64,000 nucleotides of DNA, taken from Variovorax sp. SG517. GTDB lineage: Bacteria > Pseudomonadota > Gammaproteobacteria > Burkholderiales > Burkholderiaceae_C. This document shows positions 18,035-25,811 of this stretch, one piece after another. Each line of letters opens with the position of its first letter. The first letter of the stretch is position 1. The notes under the pieces are model-generated. The model was given only the letters and a program-made list of their open reading frames with translations. It was not told where the DNA came from and did not search any database. The position numbers were made by a program, and so were the translations under genes. The DNA lies in contig NZ_JABMJG010000014.1 in assembly GCF_013376045.1 (NCBI RefSeq), positions 1-64,000 of the forward strand, read 5' to 3'.

Positions 18035-18760
18035 ATGAAGAAAACAACGATTGCGCTTGCAGCCCTGGGCGCCCTGGCGTCCGGCAGCGCGATGGCGCAA
18101 CAGGCCGGCGACTGGGTCGTCGGTGCAGGGTGGTTCCATCTGTCACCGCAGGATTCGAGCAAGCCGCTGACCGTGACTTCGCCCATTCCGAGCGTGCTGG
18201 CCGGTTCCGGTGCCAGCGTGAGCGACTCCGACACCCTCGGTCTCAGCGCCACCTATTTCCTGGACAGCCACTGGGCGGTGGAAGGCGTGTTCGGCGTGCC
18301 CCCGAAGTTCAAGCTCAACGGCACCGGCACCCTCGGGCGCGTGGGGCAACTCGGCGAGGCCCGCCAGTGGAGCCCGACGATCCTGGGCAAGTATTTCTTC
18401 AACGAAGCCAACGACGCCTTCCGTCCCTTCGTGGGCCTGGGTGCCACCTATGTCTGGTACAGCGACGTCAAGCTGACCCCGAACCTGCAGGGCGCGCTGG
18501 CCTCGCAGTTCCACCAGTCGCCCTTCGCCGTGAACACCACGGCCAAGCTCGACAGCTCTTTCGCGCCGGTGATCAACGTGGGCGCCGCCTACCAGTTCGA
18601 CAAGCACTGGGGCATCTCGTTCTCGGTGTCGTACATCCCCCTGAAGACCAAGGCCAAGCTGACGACCACCTCGGTCTACGGCCTGCCCGTGGCCACCAGC
18701 GAGGCCAGCCTGAAGCTGAACCCGATCGTCACCTACGTGTCGGCGACGTACAGGTTCTGA
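18035..18760 (+). CDS. ompW: OmpW family outer membrane protein
   Basis: Outer-membrane eight-stranded beta-barrel of 241 residues. A signal peptide (MKKTTIALAALGALASGSAMA) is cleaved before QQAGDWVVGAGWFHLSPQDS, the standard OmpW start. Alternating strands follow and the protein ends in YVSATYRF, with the C-terminal phenylalanine needed for barrel assembly. OmpW proteins form narrow hydrophobic channels linked to stress and small hydrophobic solutes. The start at 18035 has a strong AAAGGAG; the frame is open far upstream but that part overlaps cca and is not coding. Confidence 0.92.
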   Translation: MKKTTIALAALGALASGSAMAQQAGDWVVGAGWFHLSPQDSSKPLTVTSPIPSVLAGSGASVSDSDTLGLSATYFLDSHWAVEGVFGVPPKFKLNGTGTLGRVGQLGEARQWSPTILGKYFFNEANDAFRPFVGLGATYVWYSDVKLTPNLQGALASQFHQSPFAVNTTAKLDSSFAPVINVGAAYQFDKHWGISFSVSYIPLKTKAKLTTTSVYGLPVATSEASLKLNPIVTYVSATYRF

Positions 18761-18790
18761 TCCCCCGCCGAGGCGGCAGTCCTGGCCTTT

Positions 18791-18827
18791 CGAAGAGCCC
18801 TATCGCCCCGTGCGGTAGGGCTCTTCG
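18791..18827. terminator. Hairpin between convergent ompW and GST genes
   Basis: A 12-bp perfect stem (CGAAGAGCCCTA at 18791-18802 with TAGGGCTCTTCG at 18816-18827) overlaps the stop codon region of the glutathione S-transferase gene and follows ompW by 30 bases. It lacks a clear T-run, so it may stop transcription in both directions only weakly or act in mRNA stability. Confidence 0.5.
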
Positions 18828-19489
18828 AATTGCAGGAAGTCCTTTTCCGCGAGCCCCGCATCGATCCAGGCCTTGACGCCCGGCAGCGCCTGCACGCGTT
18901 CGATGTAGGCCGTGATGTGCGCCGGCACTGGCAGGCCGTAGGTCTTGATGCGGGTGCCGACCGGCGCGAAGTAGGCGTCGGCGATGCCGAACTCGCGCCC
19001 GAACAGCATCGGGCCGCCATGCGCGTCGAGCAGGCCGCCCCACATCTGCACGATGCGCGCGAGGTCGCTGGCGACTTCGGGCACTTCCTTCATCAGCCGC
19101 GCGCCCACCTCGGGCAGCGAGGCTTCGAGGTTCATGCCGCAGTGGTTGCGAAGGCCGCCGAAGCCCGAGTGCATCTCGGCGCAGACGCTGCGGGCGCGCG
19201 CCCGGTCGGCCGCGGCGCGGGGCCAGAGCTGCTTCTCGGGAAAGGTCTCGGCGAGGTATTCGGAGATGGCCAGCGTGTCCCAGATGACGAGGCCGTCGTC
19301 TTCCACCAGCACTGGCACCTTGGCCACCGGGTTCAGCGCGCCGATGGTGTGCTTGAACTGCGAGTCGGCCTCGAAGGAATCGAAGCGCACGGCGACTTCC
19401 TCGAAGTCGATGCCGGCCTGCTTCATCAGCACCCAGGGCCGCATGGACCATGACGAGTAGTTCTTGTTGCCGACGTAGAGCTTGCGCAT
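18800..19489 (-). CDS. Glutathione S-transferase family protein
   Basis: Cytoplasmic GST-fold enzyme, 229 residues. The thioredoxin-like N-terminal domain starts RKLYVGNKNYSSWSMRPW, with a serine-rich catalytic segment, and contains NPVAKVPVLVED and the glutathione-contacting WDTLAISEYLAE. A helical C-terminal domain follows. The N-terminal pattern resembles bacterial GSTs of the YfcF/zeta-like type, but the electrophile is unknown. The ATG at 19489 has a GGAG sequence ahead of it. Its last codons lie within the hairpin shared with ompW. Confidence 0.85.
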   Translation of the reverse strand: MRKLYVGNKNYSSWSMRPWVLMKQAGIDFEEVAVRFDSFEADSQFKHTIGALNPVAKVPVLVEDDGLVIWDTLAISEYLAETFPEKQLWPRAAADRARARSVCAEMHSGFGGLRNHCGMNLEASLPEVGARLMKEVPEVASDLARIVQMWGGLLDAHGGPMLFGREFGIADAYFAPVGTRIKTYGLPVPAHITAYIERVQALPGVKAWIDAGLAEKDFLQFEEPYRTGR

Positions 19490-19598
19490 GAGGGATCTCC
19501 GGTCCGTTGCGGGGTTTGAAACAAAGCCTTCGATGCTAGCCGTGCGCCGGAGGGCGATTGATGCCGAACGAGGCGCCAATTGATGCAGTGGCGCGCTG

Positions 19599-20135
19599 TC
19601 AGTGCCGGCGGCTGCCGTCCTTGCCGCTCCCGTTCTGCTTCTTCGGCCCGGACACGCGCTCGACGAGGCTCACCAGGCGCGGCACCAGCGCCAGCACGGC
19701 GAGCGCGAGCAGCGCGCTCGCCACGGCCGTCACCTCGCGGCCGAGCCCGCAGGCCATGCCGATGGCGGCCGTCATCCACAGGCCGGCGGCCGTGGTCAGG
19801 CCCTGCACGTGGCTCTCGTCCTTGCCCTGCTTGAGGATGGTGCCGGCGCACAGGAAGCCCACGCCCGCCACCAGCCCCTGTATGACGCGGCTCATGTCGG
19901 CCGGCACGATGCCGGTCTGCTGCGGGATCAGCACGAACAGCGCCGATCCGATCGCCACCAGCATGTGTGTGCGCACGCCGGCGGCCTTGCCCTGCTGCTC
20001 GCGCTCGAAGCCGAGTGCGAAGCCCAGCGCGCCCGCGAGCGTGAGGCGCAGCACGATGCGCGTGAGCTGGGCGACGTCGCCCGCATCCGAGAACTCGGAC
20101 GCGATGGTGTCGAGGACTTCGTCGCGCCAGCTCAT
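19599..20135 (-). CDS. MgtC/SapB family membrane protein
   Basis: Inner-membrane protein of 178 residues with about five hydrophobic helices and the family motifs LRLTLAGALGFALGFEREQ, GVRTHMLVAIGSALF, GVGFLCAGTI and GLTTAAGLWMTAAIGMA. MgtC relatives support growth under Mg2+ limitation or acid and modulate ATP synthase. It lacks the extra soluble C-terminal domain of Salmonella MgtC and ends in a basic tail. It lies just after the lytic transglycosylase gene on the same strand with a 15-base gap. Confidence 0.88.
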   Translation of the reverse strand: MSWRDEVLDTIASEFSDAGDVAQLTRIVLRLTLAGALGFALGFEREQQGKAAGVRTHMLVAIGSALFVLIPQQTGIVPADMSRVIQGLVAGVGFLCAGTILKQGKDESHVQGLTTAAGLWMTAAIGMACGLGREVTAVASALLALAVLALVPRLVSLVERVSGPKKQNGSGKDGSRRH

Positions 20136-20150
20136 GTCAGATGGCTGGCT

Positions 20151-22181
20151 TCAGGGAAGGTCCTTGTTCGGCTCGGGCTCGGAGGCGTCGCGCGGGCCGA
20201 CGCGGCCCAGGCGCTCCTTCAGCGACTGCGGCCGCCCGCTGATGATGGCGGCGTAGTTGGTGGTATTGGCCAGCACTTTCTTCACGTAGTCGCGCGTCTC
20301 GTTGAAGGGCACGTTCTCGGCCCAGATGGCGGCGTCGAGCACCGGCCCGTTGCGCCAGCTGCGCGGGCGGCCGGGGCCGGCGTTGTAGGCGGCGGCGGCC
20401 AGCGCCATGGAACCGTCGAAGTCGTCGAGCGCGAGCTTCAGGTAGTTGGTGCCGATGGTGATGTTGGTCTCGCGGTCGTTGATCTGGCTGGGCGAGAAGT
20501 CGCTCAGGCCGATCTTGCGGGCCGTCCAGCGCGCGGTGGCGGGCATGACCTGCATCAGGCCCGAGGCGCCGACGCCGGAGCGCGCGTCCATGATGAAGCG
20601 GCTTTCCTGGCGGATCAGGCCGTAGACGTAGGCCGGGTCGAGGCCGATGTCCTGGCTCTTGCGCAGCACCGTGTCGTGGAAGGGCATGGGGAAGCGCTGC
20701 TCCACGTCGACCACGCCCTTGGTGCGCTCGCTGGTGTTGATGCAGCGGTCCCACACCTCGCGCTGGCAGGCGAAGTCGGCCGCGGCCAGCAGCGCGCGGT
20801 CGTCCATGCCGCCCTTGTCGTGCAGGTTGGTGGCGTAGTTCCACTCGCGCGTGCCCTCGGGGCGCAGGCCGATGGCGATGGCGTAGAGGCCGCGCGCCAG
20901 AGAGGGGTTGCTGCGCGCGGCGGCTTTCTCCTCGGGCGTGAGAGGGGCGGGGCGCGTGGGCACCACGGTGCGCTGGCCCAGTTCCTCCAGCGCCAGCATT
21001 TCGTAGAAGCCGCGCGAGCCGGCGATGCTCTGGTAGAGCTCGCGGGCCTGGGCGCGGCGGTCGTCGCCGCCCGCGCTGGCCAGCGCGCGGGCCTTCCAGT
21101 AGACCCAGGTCGGGTCGAGCTGGGCGGTCTCGCTCATCGCGTTGATGGCAGGCACCACCTCTTTCCACTGGCCGGCGCGCAGCGCGGCGCGCACGCGCCA
21201 GGCGAGCATGTCGTCGGACAGGTCGCCGTTCTTGGTGACGTTGGCGAAGTAGCTGCCGGCCTGCGGCCACAGCTTGATGGCGGCGGCGCGGCCGATGGTG
21301 CCCCAGAGCCAGTTGCGCTCCTCGGCCGAGAGCATCGGGCCCCACTTGCTGTCGAGCTGCGAGGCGGCCTGCTCGGGGTCGGCGATGGCGACCTTGATGA
21401 GCGCGAGCACCACCAGCTCCTTGCGCGACTTGGCGGCCACGAAGGCGCGGCCGGTCAGGAACTTGGCCGAGCTCGCGTTGAGCTCCTCGAAGAGCGGCAG
21501 CGCGTCGGGCGCGGCGATGGTGACGGCGGCGCGCGCGGCCTGCGGGCGGTTGGCCTCCATGGCCAGGCGAGCCTTCTTCCAGACGTCGTTGGTCGACAGC
21601 AGGCGGGCGGCGACCATGCGGTCGGCGGCGGTGAGGCAGCCGTCGTCCAGGTCCTTCTGGGCGAACCAGTTGCGGCGCACCTCGTCGGCCTGCGCCTGCG
21701 TGGCGGTGCCGCTGCGCAGCGCGTCGACCAGGATCGCGTAGCAGCGCACCTGCGCGTCGTCGCCCATGCGGTAGCCGTCGAGCGAGGCGGAGAAGTTGTC
21801 CCAGTCGCGGCGCTGGCCGGTCAGCAGCAGCCAGTCGTTGCGCAGGCGGTCTTCCTGGTAGGTGCCGGGGTAGCGGGCGTAGAAGTCCTGCACTTCATTC
21901 GGGGCGGCTTCCTGCAGGCGGGCCTTGAGTTCCCAGTAGGCGGCCCAGGGTTCGAGCGCATGGCCGCGGGCCTGAGGCAGCAATGCCGTCAGCCGGGCCT
22001 TGTCGCCGCGCTGGAAAGCCTGCTTCATCTGGATCAGGACGTCGTCGTTGGTGTTGCTCTGGGCCGCGGCGGGCTGCTGCGAGAGCAGTGCGGCGAAGGC
22101 GATAACCGCGGAAAAAACCAGCGCGGGGACCGCATTGCGCGGATGGCAGCGCTTGGATGCCAAAATGCTTGGGAACTGCAT
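20151..22181 (-). CDS. slt: Soluble lytic murein transglycosylase
   Basis: Periplasmic enzyme, 676 residues, that cleaves glycan strands of peptidoglycan with 1,6-anhydro product formation. A signal peptide ends near SQQPAAAQS (about residue 40). A long superhelical alpha-solenoid (U and L domains) occupies most of the protein, followed by the C-terminal catalytic domain with the glutamate near residue 526 in LIRQESRF, then GASGLMQVMPATA and NYLKLALDDFDGSMALAAAA. The family length fits Slt70-like proteins. Its start codon is only nine bases from the divergent cyclo-ligase start. Confidence 0.9.
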   Translation of the reverse strand: MQFPSILASKRCHPRNAVPALVFSAVIAFAALLSQQPAAAQSNTNDDVLIQMKQAFQRGDKARLTALLPQARGHALEPWAAYWELKARLQEAAPNEVQDFYARYPGTYQEDRLRNDWLLLTGQRRDWDNFSASLDGYRMGDDAQVRCYAILVDALRSGTATQAQADEVRRNWFAQKDLDDGCLTAADRMVAARLLSTNDVWKKARLAMEANRPQAARAAVTIAAPDALPLFEELNASSAKFLTGRAFVAAKSRKELVVLALIKVAIADPEQAASQLDSKWGPMLSAEERNWLWGTIGRAAAIKLWPQAGSYFANVTKNGDLSDDMLAWRVRAALRAGQWKEVVPAINAMSETAQLDPTWVYWKARALASAGGDDRRAQARELYQSIAGSRGFYEMLALEELGQRTVVPTRPAPLTPEEKAAARSNPSLARGLYAIAIGLRPEGTREWNYATNLHDKGGMDDRALLAAADFACQREVWDRCINTSERTKGVVDVEQRFPMPFHDTVLRKSQDIGLDPAYVYGLIRQESRFIMDARSGVGASGLMQVMPATARWTARKIGLSDFSPSQINDRETNITIGTNYLKLALDDFDGSMALAAAAYNAGPGRPRSWRNGPVLDAAIWAENVPFNETRDYVKKVLANTTNYAAIISGRPQSLKERLGRVGPRDASEPEPNKDLP

Positions 22182-22190
22182 CGGGGGATT

Positions 22191-22808
22191 ATGGACAAGT
22201 CAAAGGGTGCCGACACCTCGGCAACGGCGAGTTTTCTTAAGGAACAGTTGAGGAAAGCCCTCATCGAGCAACGTCTGGCGATGCCCGACCGGCTGACACG
22301 CGCCGACCTGCTGCAGCGCGTGATGCGGATCTGGCTCGTGGGCCGGCCCGACACGGTGATCGGCGCCTACTGGCCGATCAAGGGCGAGTTCGATCCGCTG
22401 CCCGCACTGCACCGCTGGAAGGAGGACGGCGAGCTCATGGAAGAGCCGCAGCGCCGCCGCATCGGACTGCCGGTGATCGACAAAGTTCACAAGACCCTGA
22501 CCTTCCACGCCTGGTATCCGGGCTGCCAGATGGAGGAAGACGCCTACGGCATTCCCAAGCCCAAGGACACCGAGCTGATCGTGCCCACGCTGCTCTTCGT
22601 GCCCTGCGTGGGCTACAGCGCCGGCGGCTACCGGCTGGGCTACGGCGGCGGCTTCTACGACCGCACGCTGGCGGCGCTGGAGCCCCGGCCGTTCACGGTG
22701 GGGCTGGGCTTCACCAACGGCTTCGTCGCGGACTTCGTGCCCGAGGCGCACGACCTGCCGCTGGACGCCATCCTCAACGACAACGGCGTCGTCTGGCCCG
22801 TGGCCTGA
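22191..22808 (+). CDS. 5-formyltetrahydrofolate cyclo-ligase
   Basis: Enzyme of 205 residues that converts 5-formyltetrahydrofolate to 5,10-methenyltetrahydrofolate using ATP in one-carbon metabolism. The N-terminal LKEQLRKALIEQRLAM helix, the substrate segment YWPIKGEFDP, the catalytic loop GYRLGYGGGFYDRTLA and the C-terminal LPLDAIL are all conserved. The ATG at 22191 has GGGGG six bases upstream. In many betaproteobacteria this gene sits beside a lytic transglycosylase gene, as here. Confidence 0.92.
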   Translation: MDKSKGADTSATASFLKEQLRKALIEQRLAMPDRLTRADLLQRVMRIWLVGRPDTVIGAYWPIKGEFDPLPALHRWKEDGELMEEPQRRRIGLPVIDKVHKTLTFHAWYPGCQMEEDAYGIPKPKDTELIVPTLLFVPCVGYSAGGYRLGYGGGFYDRTLAALEPRPFTVGLGFTNGFVADFVPEAHDLPLDAILNDNGVVWPVA

Positions 22809-22810
22809 CT

Positions 22811-22946
22811 CTCCCCCAGGCTTCGCGCGCTTCGTGTCGCGCACTGGGCTCTCCCCCAGTCTTCGCGCACTTCGTGTCGCTTCGCCAACCCCCTTCCGGG
22901 GGCAACACCAGCGGCCCGGCGGAGCCGGTTCCGCGGTGTTCCTGGA
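22811..22946. repeat. Dispersed intergenic repeat, copy 1
   Basis: This stretch shares long near-identical segments with 61759-61861: CTCCCCCAGGC, ACTTCGTGTC, CTTCGCCAACCCCC, GGGGGCAACACC, GCGGCCCGGC and CCGGTTCCGCGGTGTTCCTG. Copy 1 has an extra partial duplication of its first 30 bases (22811-22840 and 22851-22880). It contains a CCCCC/GGGGG hairpin and lies between convergent genes, where it may also terminate transcription. Confidence 0.85.
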
Positions 22947-22978
22947 AGAAGCTGCCAGGCTGTTCTTTCTCTTGAACC

Positions 22979-23962
22979 TCAGTCGATGTCGTCGACGGTG
23001 TCCGGGTCGGGCACTTCGCCGATGGTCTCGCGCGTGGTCACGGCCTGCAACTGCAGCCAGTCGCAGAAGGCCCTGATCTCCGGGCGCTGCATGCTGCGCG
23101 GGCCGGCGATCATCCAGTAGGACATCGGCGAATCCATGCGGTGCTGCGGCAGCACCTCGACGAGGTCGCCGTTGGCCAGGCTCTCGGCGATCAGCGAGCT
23201 GCGCGCCAGGGTCACGCCCTGACCGGTGAGGGCGGCCTGCACCATCTGGTAGGCGTAGTTGAAATACAGCCAGCGCTTGGGCTGTGCGCGCTCCAGCCCG
23301 TTCACCTCGAACCAGCGGCGCCAGGTCAGCCATTCGAGGTGCGTGCGGTGGGCGTCGCCGGCCTCGATCAGCGTGAACCGGGTCATGTCCTCCGGCGTCT
23401 TGATCGGCGGGCTGCTCTTCAGCAGCCAGGGGCTGGCCACGGGCGTGAGCGTTTCGCCGAACAGGCGCACGGCGCCGGAGGGCATGGAATCGCGCGGGCC
23501 GTAGCGCAGGGCGATGTCCACGTCGGCCACGTCGAGGTCGACCGCCACGTCGCTGGCGTCGATGCGGATGTCGATCTCGGGGTTGTCCCGCTGGAAGGCC
23601 TCCAGCCGCGGGATCAGCCACATCGAGGCGAAGGAGGCGAAAGTGGTCAGCGACACGCTCTGGCGCCCCGCGCTCTGGCGGATCTGGCGCACGGCCGTGT
23701 CGATGCGCGGCAGCGACTGCTGCACCGCCAGCAGCAGCAGGGCCCCGGCGCTGGTGAGCTCCACCGCGCGCGTATGACGCAGGAACAGGGCCACGCCCAC
23801 TTCTTCTTCCAGCGACTGGATCTGCCGGCTCACCGCCGACTGGGTCAGTGCCATTTCCTCCGCCGCCGCCCGGAAGTTCAGGTGGCGGGCCACCGCCTCG
23901 AAGGCGCGCAGGTGCCCCGCGGAGATCGGGCGGGAGCGCAGATGGGTCTGGGAATGTTGCAT
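22979..23962 (-). CDS. LysR family regulator (GcvA-like)
   Basis: LysR-type transcription factor, 327 residues. The winged helix occupies residues about 16-75 (LRAFEAVARHLNFRAAAEE, QSAVSRQIQSLEEEVGV) and the rest forms the two-lobed effector domain, with GVTLARSSLI near the hinge. The SAGHLRAFEAVARHLNF pattern places it near the GcvA-like subgroup. It is divergent from a DUF2917 gene and a palindromic site lies between them, making that gene a probable target. The inducer is unknown. Confidence 0.87.
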   Translation of the reverse strand: MQHSQTHLRSRPISAGHLRAFEAVARHLNFRAAAEEMALTQSAVSRQIQSLEEEVGVALFLRHTRAVELTSAGALLLLAVQQSLPRIDTAVRQIRQSAGRQSVSLTTFASFASMWLIPRLEAFQRDNPEIDIRIDASDVAVDLDVADVDIALRYGPRDSMPSGAVRLFGETLTPVASPWLLKSSPPIKTPEDMTRFTLIEAGDAHRTHLEWLTWRRWFEVNGLERAQPKRWLYFNYAYQMVQAALTGQGVTLARSSLIAESLANGDLVEVLPQHRMDSPMSYWMIAGPRSMQRPEIRAFCDWLQLQAVTTRETIGEVPDPDTVDDID

Positions 23963-23997
23963 GGGTATGAATCGAGGGCGGTTCGCGGCCGGTCAAT

Positions 23998-24016
23998 TGA
24001 TGCGAAACCAGCATCA
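23998..24016. promoter_or_regulatory. LysR-type palindromic operator
   Basis: TGATGC and GCATCA are perfect inverted arms separated by seven bases (23998-24003 and 24011-24016) in the divergent region of the LysR gene and the DUF2917 gene. Size, T-N11-A layout and location match a LysR recognition site. Confidence 0.55.
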
Positions 24017-24132
24017 GTAGGCTACCTCGTTTTCATTGGACCGCCAACGCCGTAGAAACGATCATTCATTCCCGAACTGCGCCATTGCCTCTTTCTGTCA
24101 AGCGCGTCGGCACAGCCCCAAGGAGTTACACC

Positions 24133-24450
24133 ATGTCCACCGCCGTCTGCACCACCGAATCGCTCTCGTCCCTCACCGTCCCGGCTCGCGCCGCCACCGT
24201 TCCGCCGGCCGTGCGCCGCGGTGCGTGGCAGATCGCTCCCGGCGAGGCGATGAGCCTGAAGGCGCGGGCGGCCAGCATCCTGCGCGTCAGGCAGGGCCGC
24301 GTGTGGATCACGCCGGACGCCACGCTCGCTAACCCCAGCGAAGACCTGGTGCTCGCACCCGGCGAGTCGCTGATGGTGGCCGCAGGCCAGCGCATCGTGA
24401 TGGAGGCGTGGGATGGCTATGGCGCCACCTACAGCTGGGACAACGCCTGA
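24133..24450 (+). CDS. DUF2917 domain protein
   Basis: A 105-residue protein with a DUF2917 domain: WQIAPGEAMSLKARAASILRV, GRVWITPDATLANPSEDLVL and PGESLMVAAGQRIVMEAW. It has a Thr/Ala-rich N-terminal tail of about 35 residues that the homologous protein at 10126 lacks. A GGAG precedes the ATG. It ends with a strong intrinsic terminator. The function is unknown; divergence from a LysR gene suggests it is regulated by that protein. Confidence 0.78.
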   Translation: MSTAVCTTESLSSLTVPARAATVPPAVRRGAWQIAPGEAMSLKARAASILRVRQGRVWITPDATLANPSEDLVLAPGESLMVAAGQRIVMEAWDGYGATYSWDNA

Positions 24451-24473
24451 TCGTTCCAGTCTCCAGGTGCTTG

Positions 24474-24505
24474 AAAAGGCGGCTTCGGCCGCCTTTTCCT
24501 TTTTT
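24474..24505 (+). terminator. Intrinsic terminator with UUCG tetraloop
   Basis: AAAAGGCGGC (24474-24483) pairs perfectly with GCCGCCTTTT (24488-24497) around a TTCG tetraloop and is followed by a T-rich tract. It ends the DUF2917 transcript and, with the A-run on the other side, can also serve the convergent BLUF gene. Confidence 0.93.
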
Positions 24506-24513
24506 GGGGCCGC

Positions 24514-24924
24514 TCAGCCGTTGATGTCGAAGCTGGGTACCAGCGCCAGGAAGTGCCTCAGCGCCGCTTCCCCGGTCAGCGCATGCACGCCCGCCATCAG
24601 GTCGGGACCCTCGCATTCCGCCAGCCCCATGCCGAAGCCGCTGTAGCGGCGAACTTCCAGAGGGGCCCGGTGGACCACCCTGACGTCCACATGGCGCGGA
24701 TCCTTCTCGATCCGCTCCATCAGCGCACTGACGGCGTCGGCCGGGCCTTCCAGGTGCTGGCAGAAACGCATTCCGTCGAACACCAGGAGGCCCGTGATGC
24801 CGTGCAGCGCGTTCTGGGTACGGGCCCGGGAGACGATCTGTCCCACGGTCTGCGGGGGCAGGCTGTGCGAGAGCATGCTGCAGTAGAAGATTTCGTGAAG
24901 TGGGAGCGTTGCTTCGTCGGTCAT
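24514..24924 (-). CDS. BLUF-domain blue-light photoreceptor
   Basis: Short FAD-binding BLUF protein, 136 residues, with no fused output domain. The photochemical residues are present: Y14 in IFYCS, N38 in NALHGITGLLVFD and Q56 in FCQHLEGP; M99 in GFGMG corresponds to the conserved switch methionine. Blue light would rearrange the hydrogen bonds around Q56. Stand-alone BLUF proteins signal by binding partners. It is divergent from a Crp/Fnr-type regulator with 91 bases between the starts, a plausible but unproven partner or target. Confidence 0.9.
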   Translation of the reverse strand: MTDEATLPLHEIFYCSMLSHSLPPQTVGQIVSRARTQNALHGITGLLVFDGMRFCQHLEGPADAVSALMERIEKDPRHVDVRVVHRAPLEVRRYSGFGMGLAECEGPDLMAGVHALTGEAALRHFLALVPSFDING

Positions 24925-24979
24925 GCGTTCGGAGTCGGAGGGGCGCGCCGAGTGTAGGTGGGCGGGGAAGGCCTCGAAA

Positions 24980-25010
24980 TGTCAAAAGACACAGGCCGGC
25001 CGCCTATAGT
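24980..25010 (+). promoter_or_regulatory. Promoter and palindrome for the Crp/Fnr gene
   Basis: TATAGT (25005-25010) is a good -10 hexamer ending five bases before the GTG start at 25016, so transcription would begin at or next to the start codon. A palindrome TGTC-AAAA-GACA (24980-24991) overlaps the -35 region and could be an operator. Confidence 0.45.
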
Positions 25011-25015
25011 GCGGT

Positions 25016-25786
25016 GTGAAATTCGAGGACTACCCAGCTGCCGCGGCCCCGCCCGTCGGCGCGAATCCGTGCGACCGGTGCGCGCTGCGCCGCCTCGACG
25101 CCTTCCTGCCGTGCTCGCAGGAGGAGCTGAAGACCATCCAGTCCTTCCGCGTGGGCGCCCGCCACGTGGAGGCCGGCGGCTCGATCATCGAGGAGCACCG
25201 GCGCAGCCCGCAGCTGTTCACCCTCTACGCGGGGTGGGCATTCCGCTACAAGACGCTGAGCGACGGCCGGCGGCAGATCCTGAGCTTCCTGGTGGCCGGC
25301 GATTTCCTCGGCCTGCAGGACGAGTTCGCCGACGGCCAGACCCACGGCGTCGAGGCGGTCACCGACGTCACGCTGTGCGCCTTCTCGCGCGACCGGCTGT
25401 GGGAGCTGTTCCATGCGCAGCCCAAGCTCGGCTACGACATCACCTGGCTGGCCGCGCGCGAGGAGAAGATGGTGGACGACAACCTCGTCACCACCGGCCG
25501 GCGCAATGCCGGCGAGCGGGTGGCGATGCTGCTGATGCACCTGTACCGCCGGGCGCAGCGCGTAGGCATGGAGCGCGACGGCTGGGTCGAGTTTCCGTTC
25601 AGCCAGCAGCACATCGCCGACGCGCTGGGGCTTTCGCTGGTGCACACCAACAAGACGCTGCGGCGGCTGCAGCGCCTGGGGCTGTACAAGATCGACGCCG
25701 GCTGGCTGCGCATCATGGAGCCGCATGCGCTCGAAGCGCTGGGCGACTACTTCGAGCGGCCGATGCGGCCGACACCGCTGTTCTGA
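25016..25786 (+). CDS. Crp/Fnr family regulator with altered FNR-type cysteine motif
   Basis: Transcription factor of 256 residues: cyclic-nucleotide-binding-like beta-roll (about 40-130), dimer helix and winged helix (about 185-245, with FSQQHIADALGLSLVHTNKTLRRL). The N-terminus resembles FNR, with C19-X2-C22, and C121 sits where FNR has its fourth cluster cysteine. The position of FNR's third cysteine is D28, with an extra cysteine at 33. Whether it carries a [4Fe-4S] cluster is therefore open. The GTG at 25016 lacks a Shine-Dalgarno sequence and probably lies at the 5' end of the mRNA. Confidence 0.85.
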   Translation: MKFEDYPAAAAPPVGANPCDRCALRRLDAFLPCSQEELKTIQSFRVGARHVEAGGSIIEEHRRSPQLFTLYAGWAFRYKTLSDGRRQILSFLVAGDFLGLQDEFADGQTHGVEAVTDVTLCAFSRDRLWELFHAQPKLGYDITWLAAREEKMVDDNLVTTGRRNAGERVAMLLMHLYRRAQRVGMERDGWVEFPFSQQHIADALGLSLVHTNKTLRRLQRLGLYKIDAGWLRIMEPHALEALGDYFERPMRPTPLF

Positions 25787-25811
25787 GCTCCGCCTGCCGG
25801 AGCCGGCGTCT

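Noticed and set aside
19602-22190. Very long plus-strand open frame running antisense to the MgtC and transglycosylase genes
   Set aside because: Its sequence is Ala/Arg/Gly/His-rich with no family motif; only the last part from 22191 is a real gene. High GC leaves antisense frames open.
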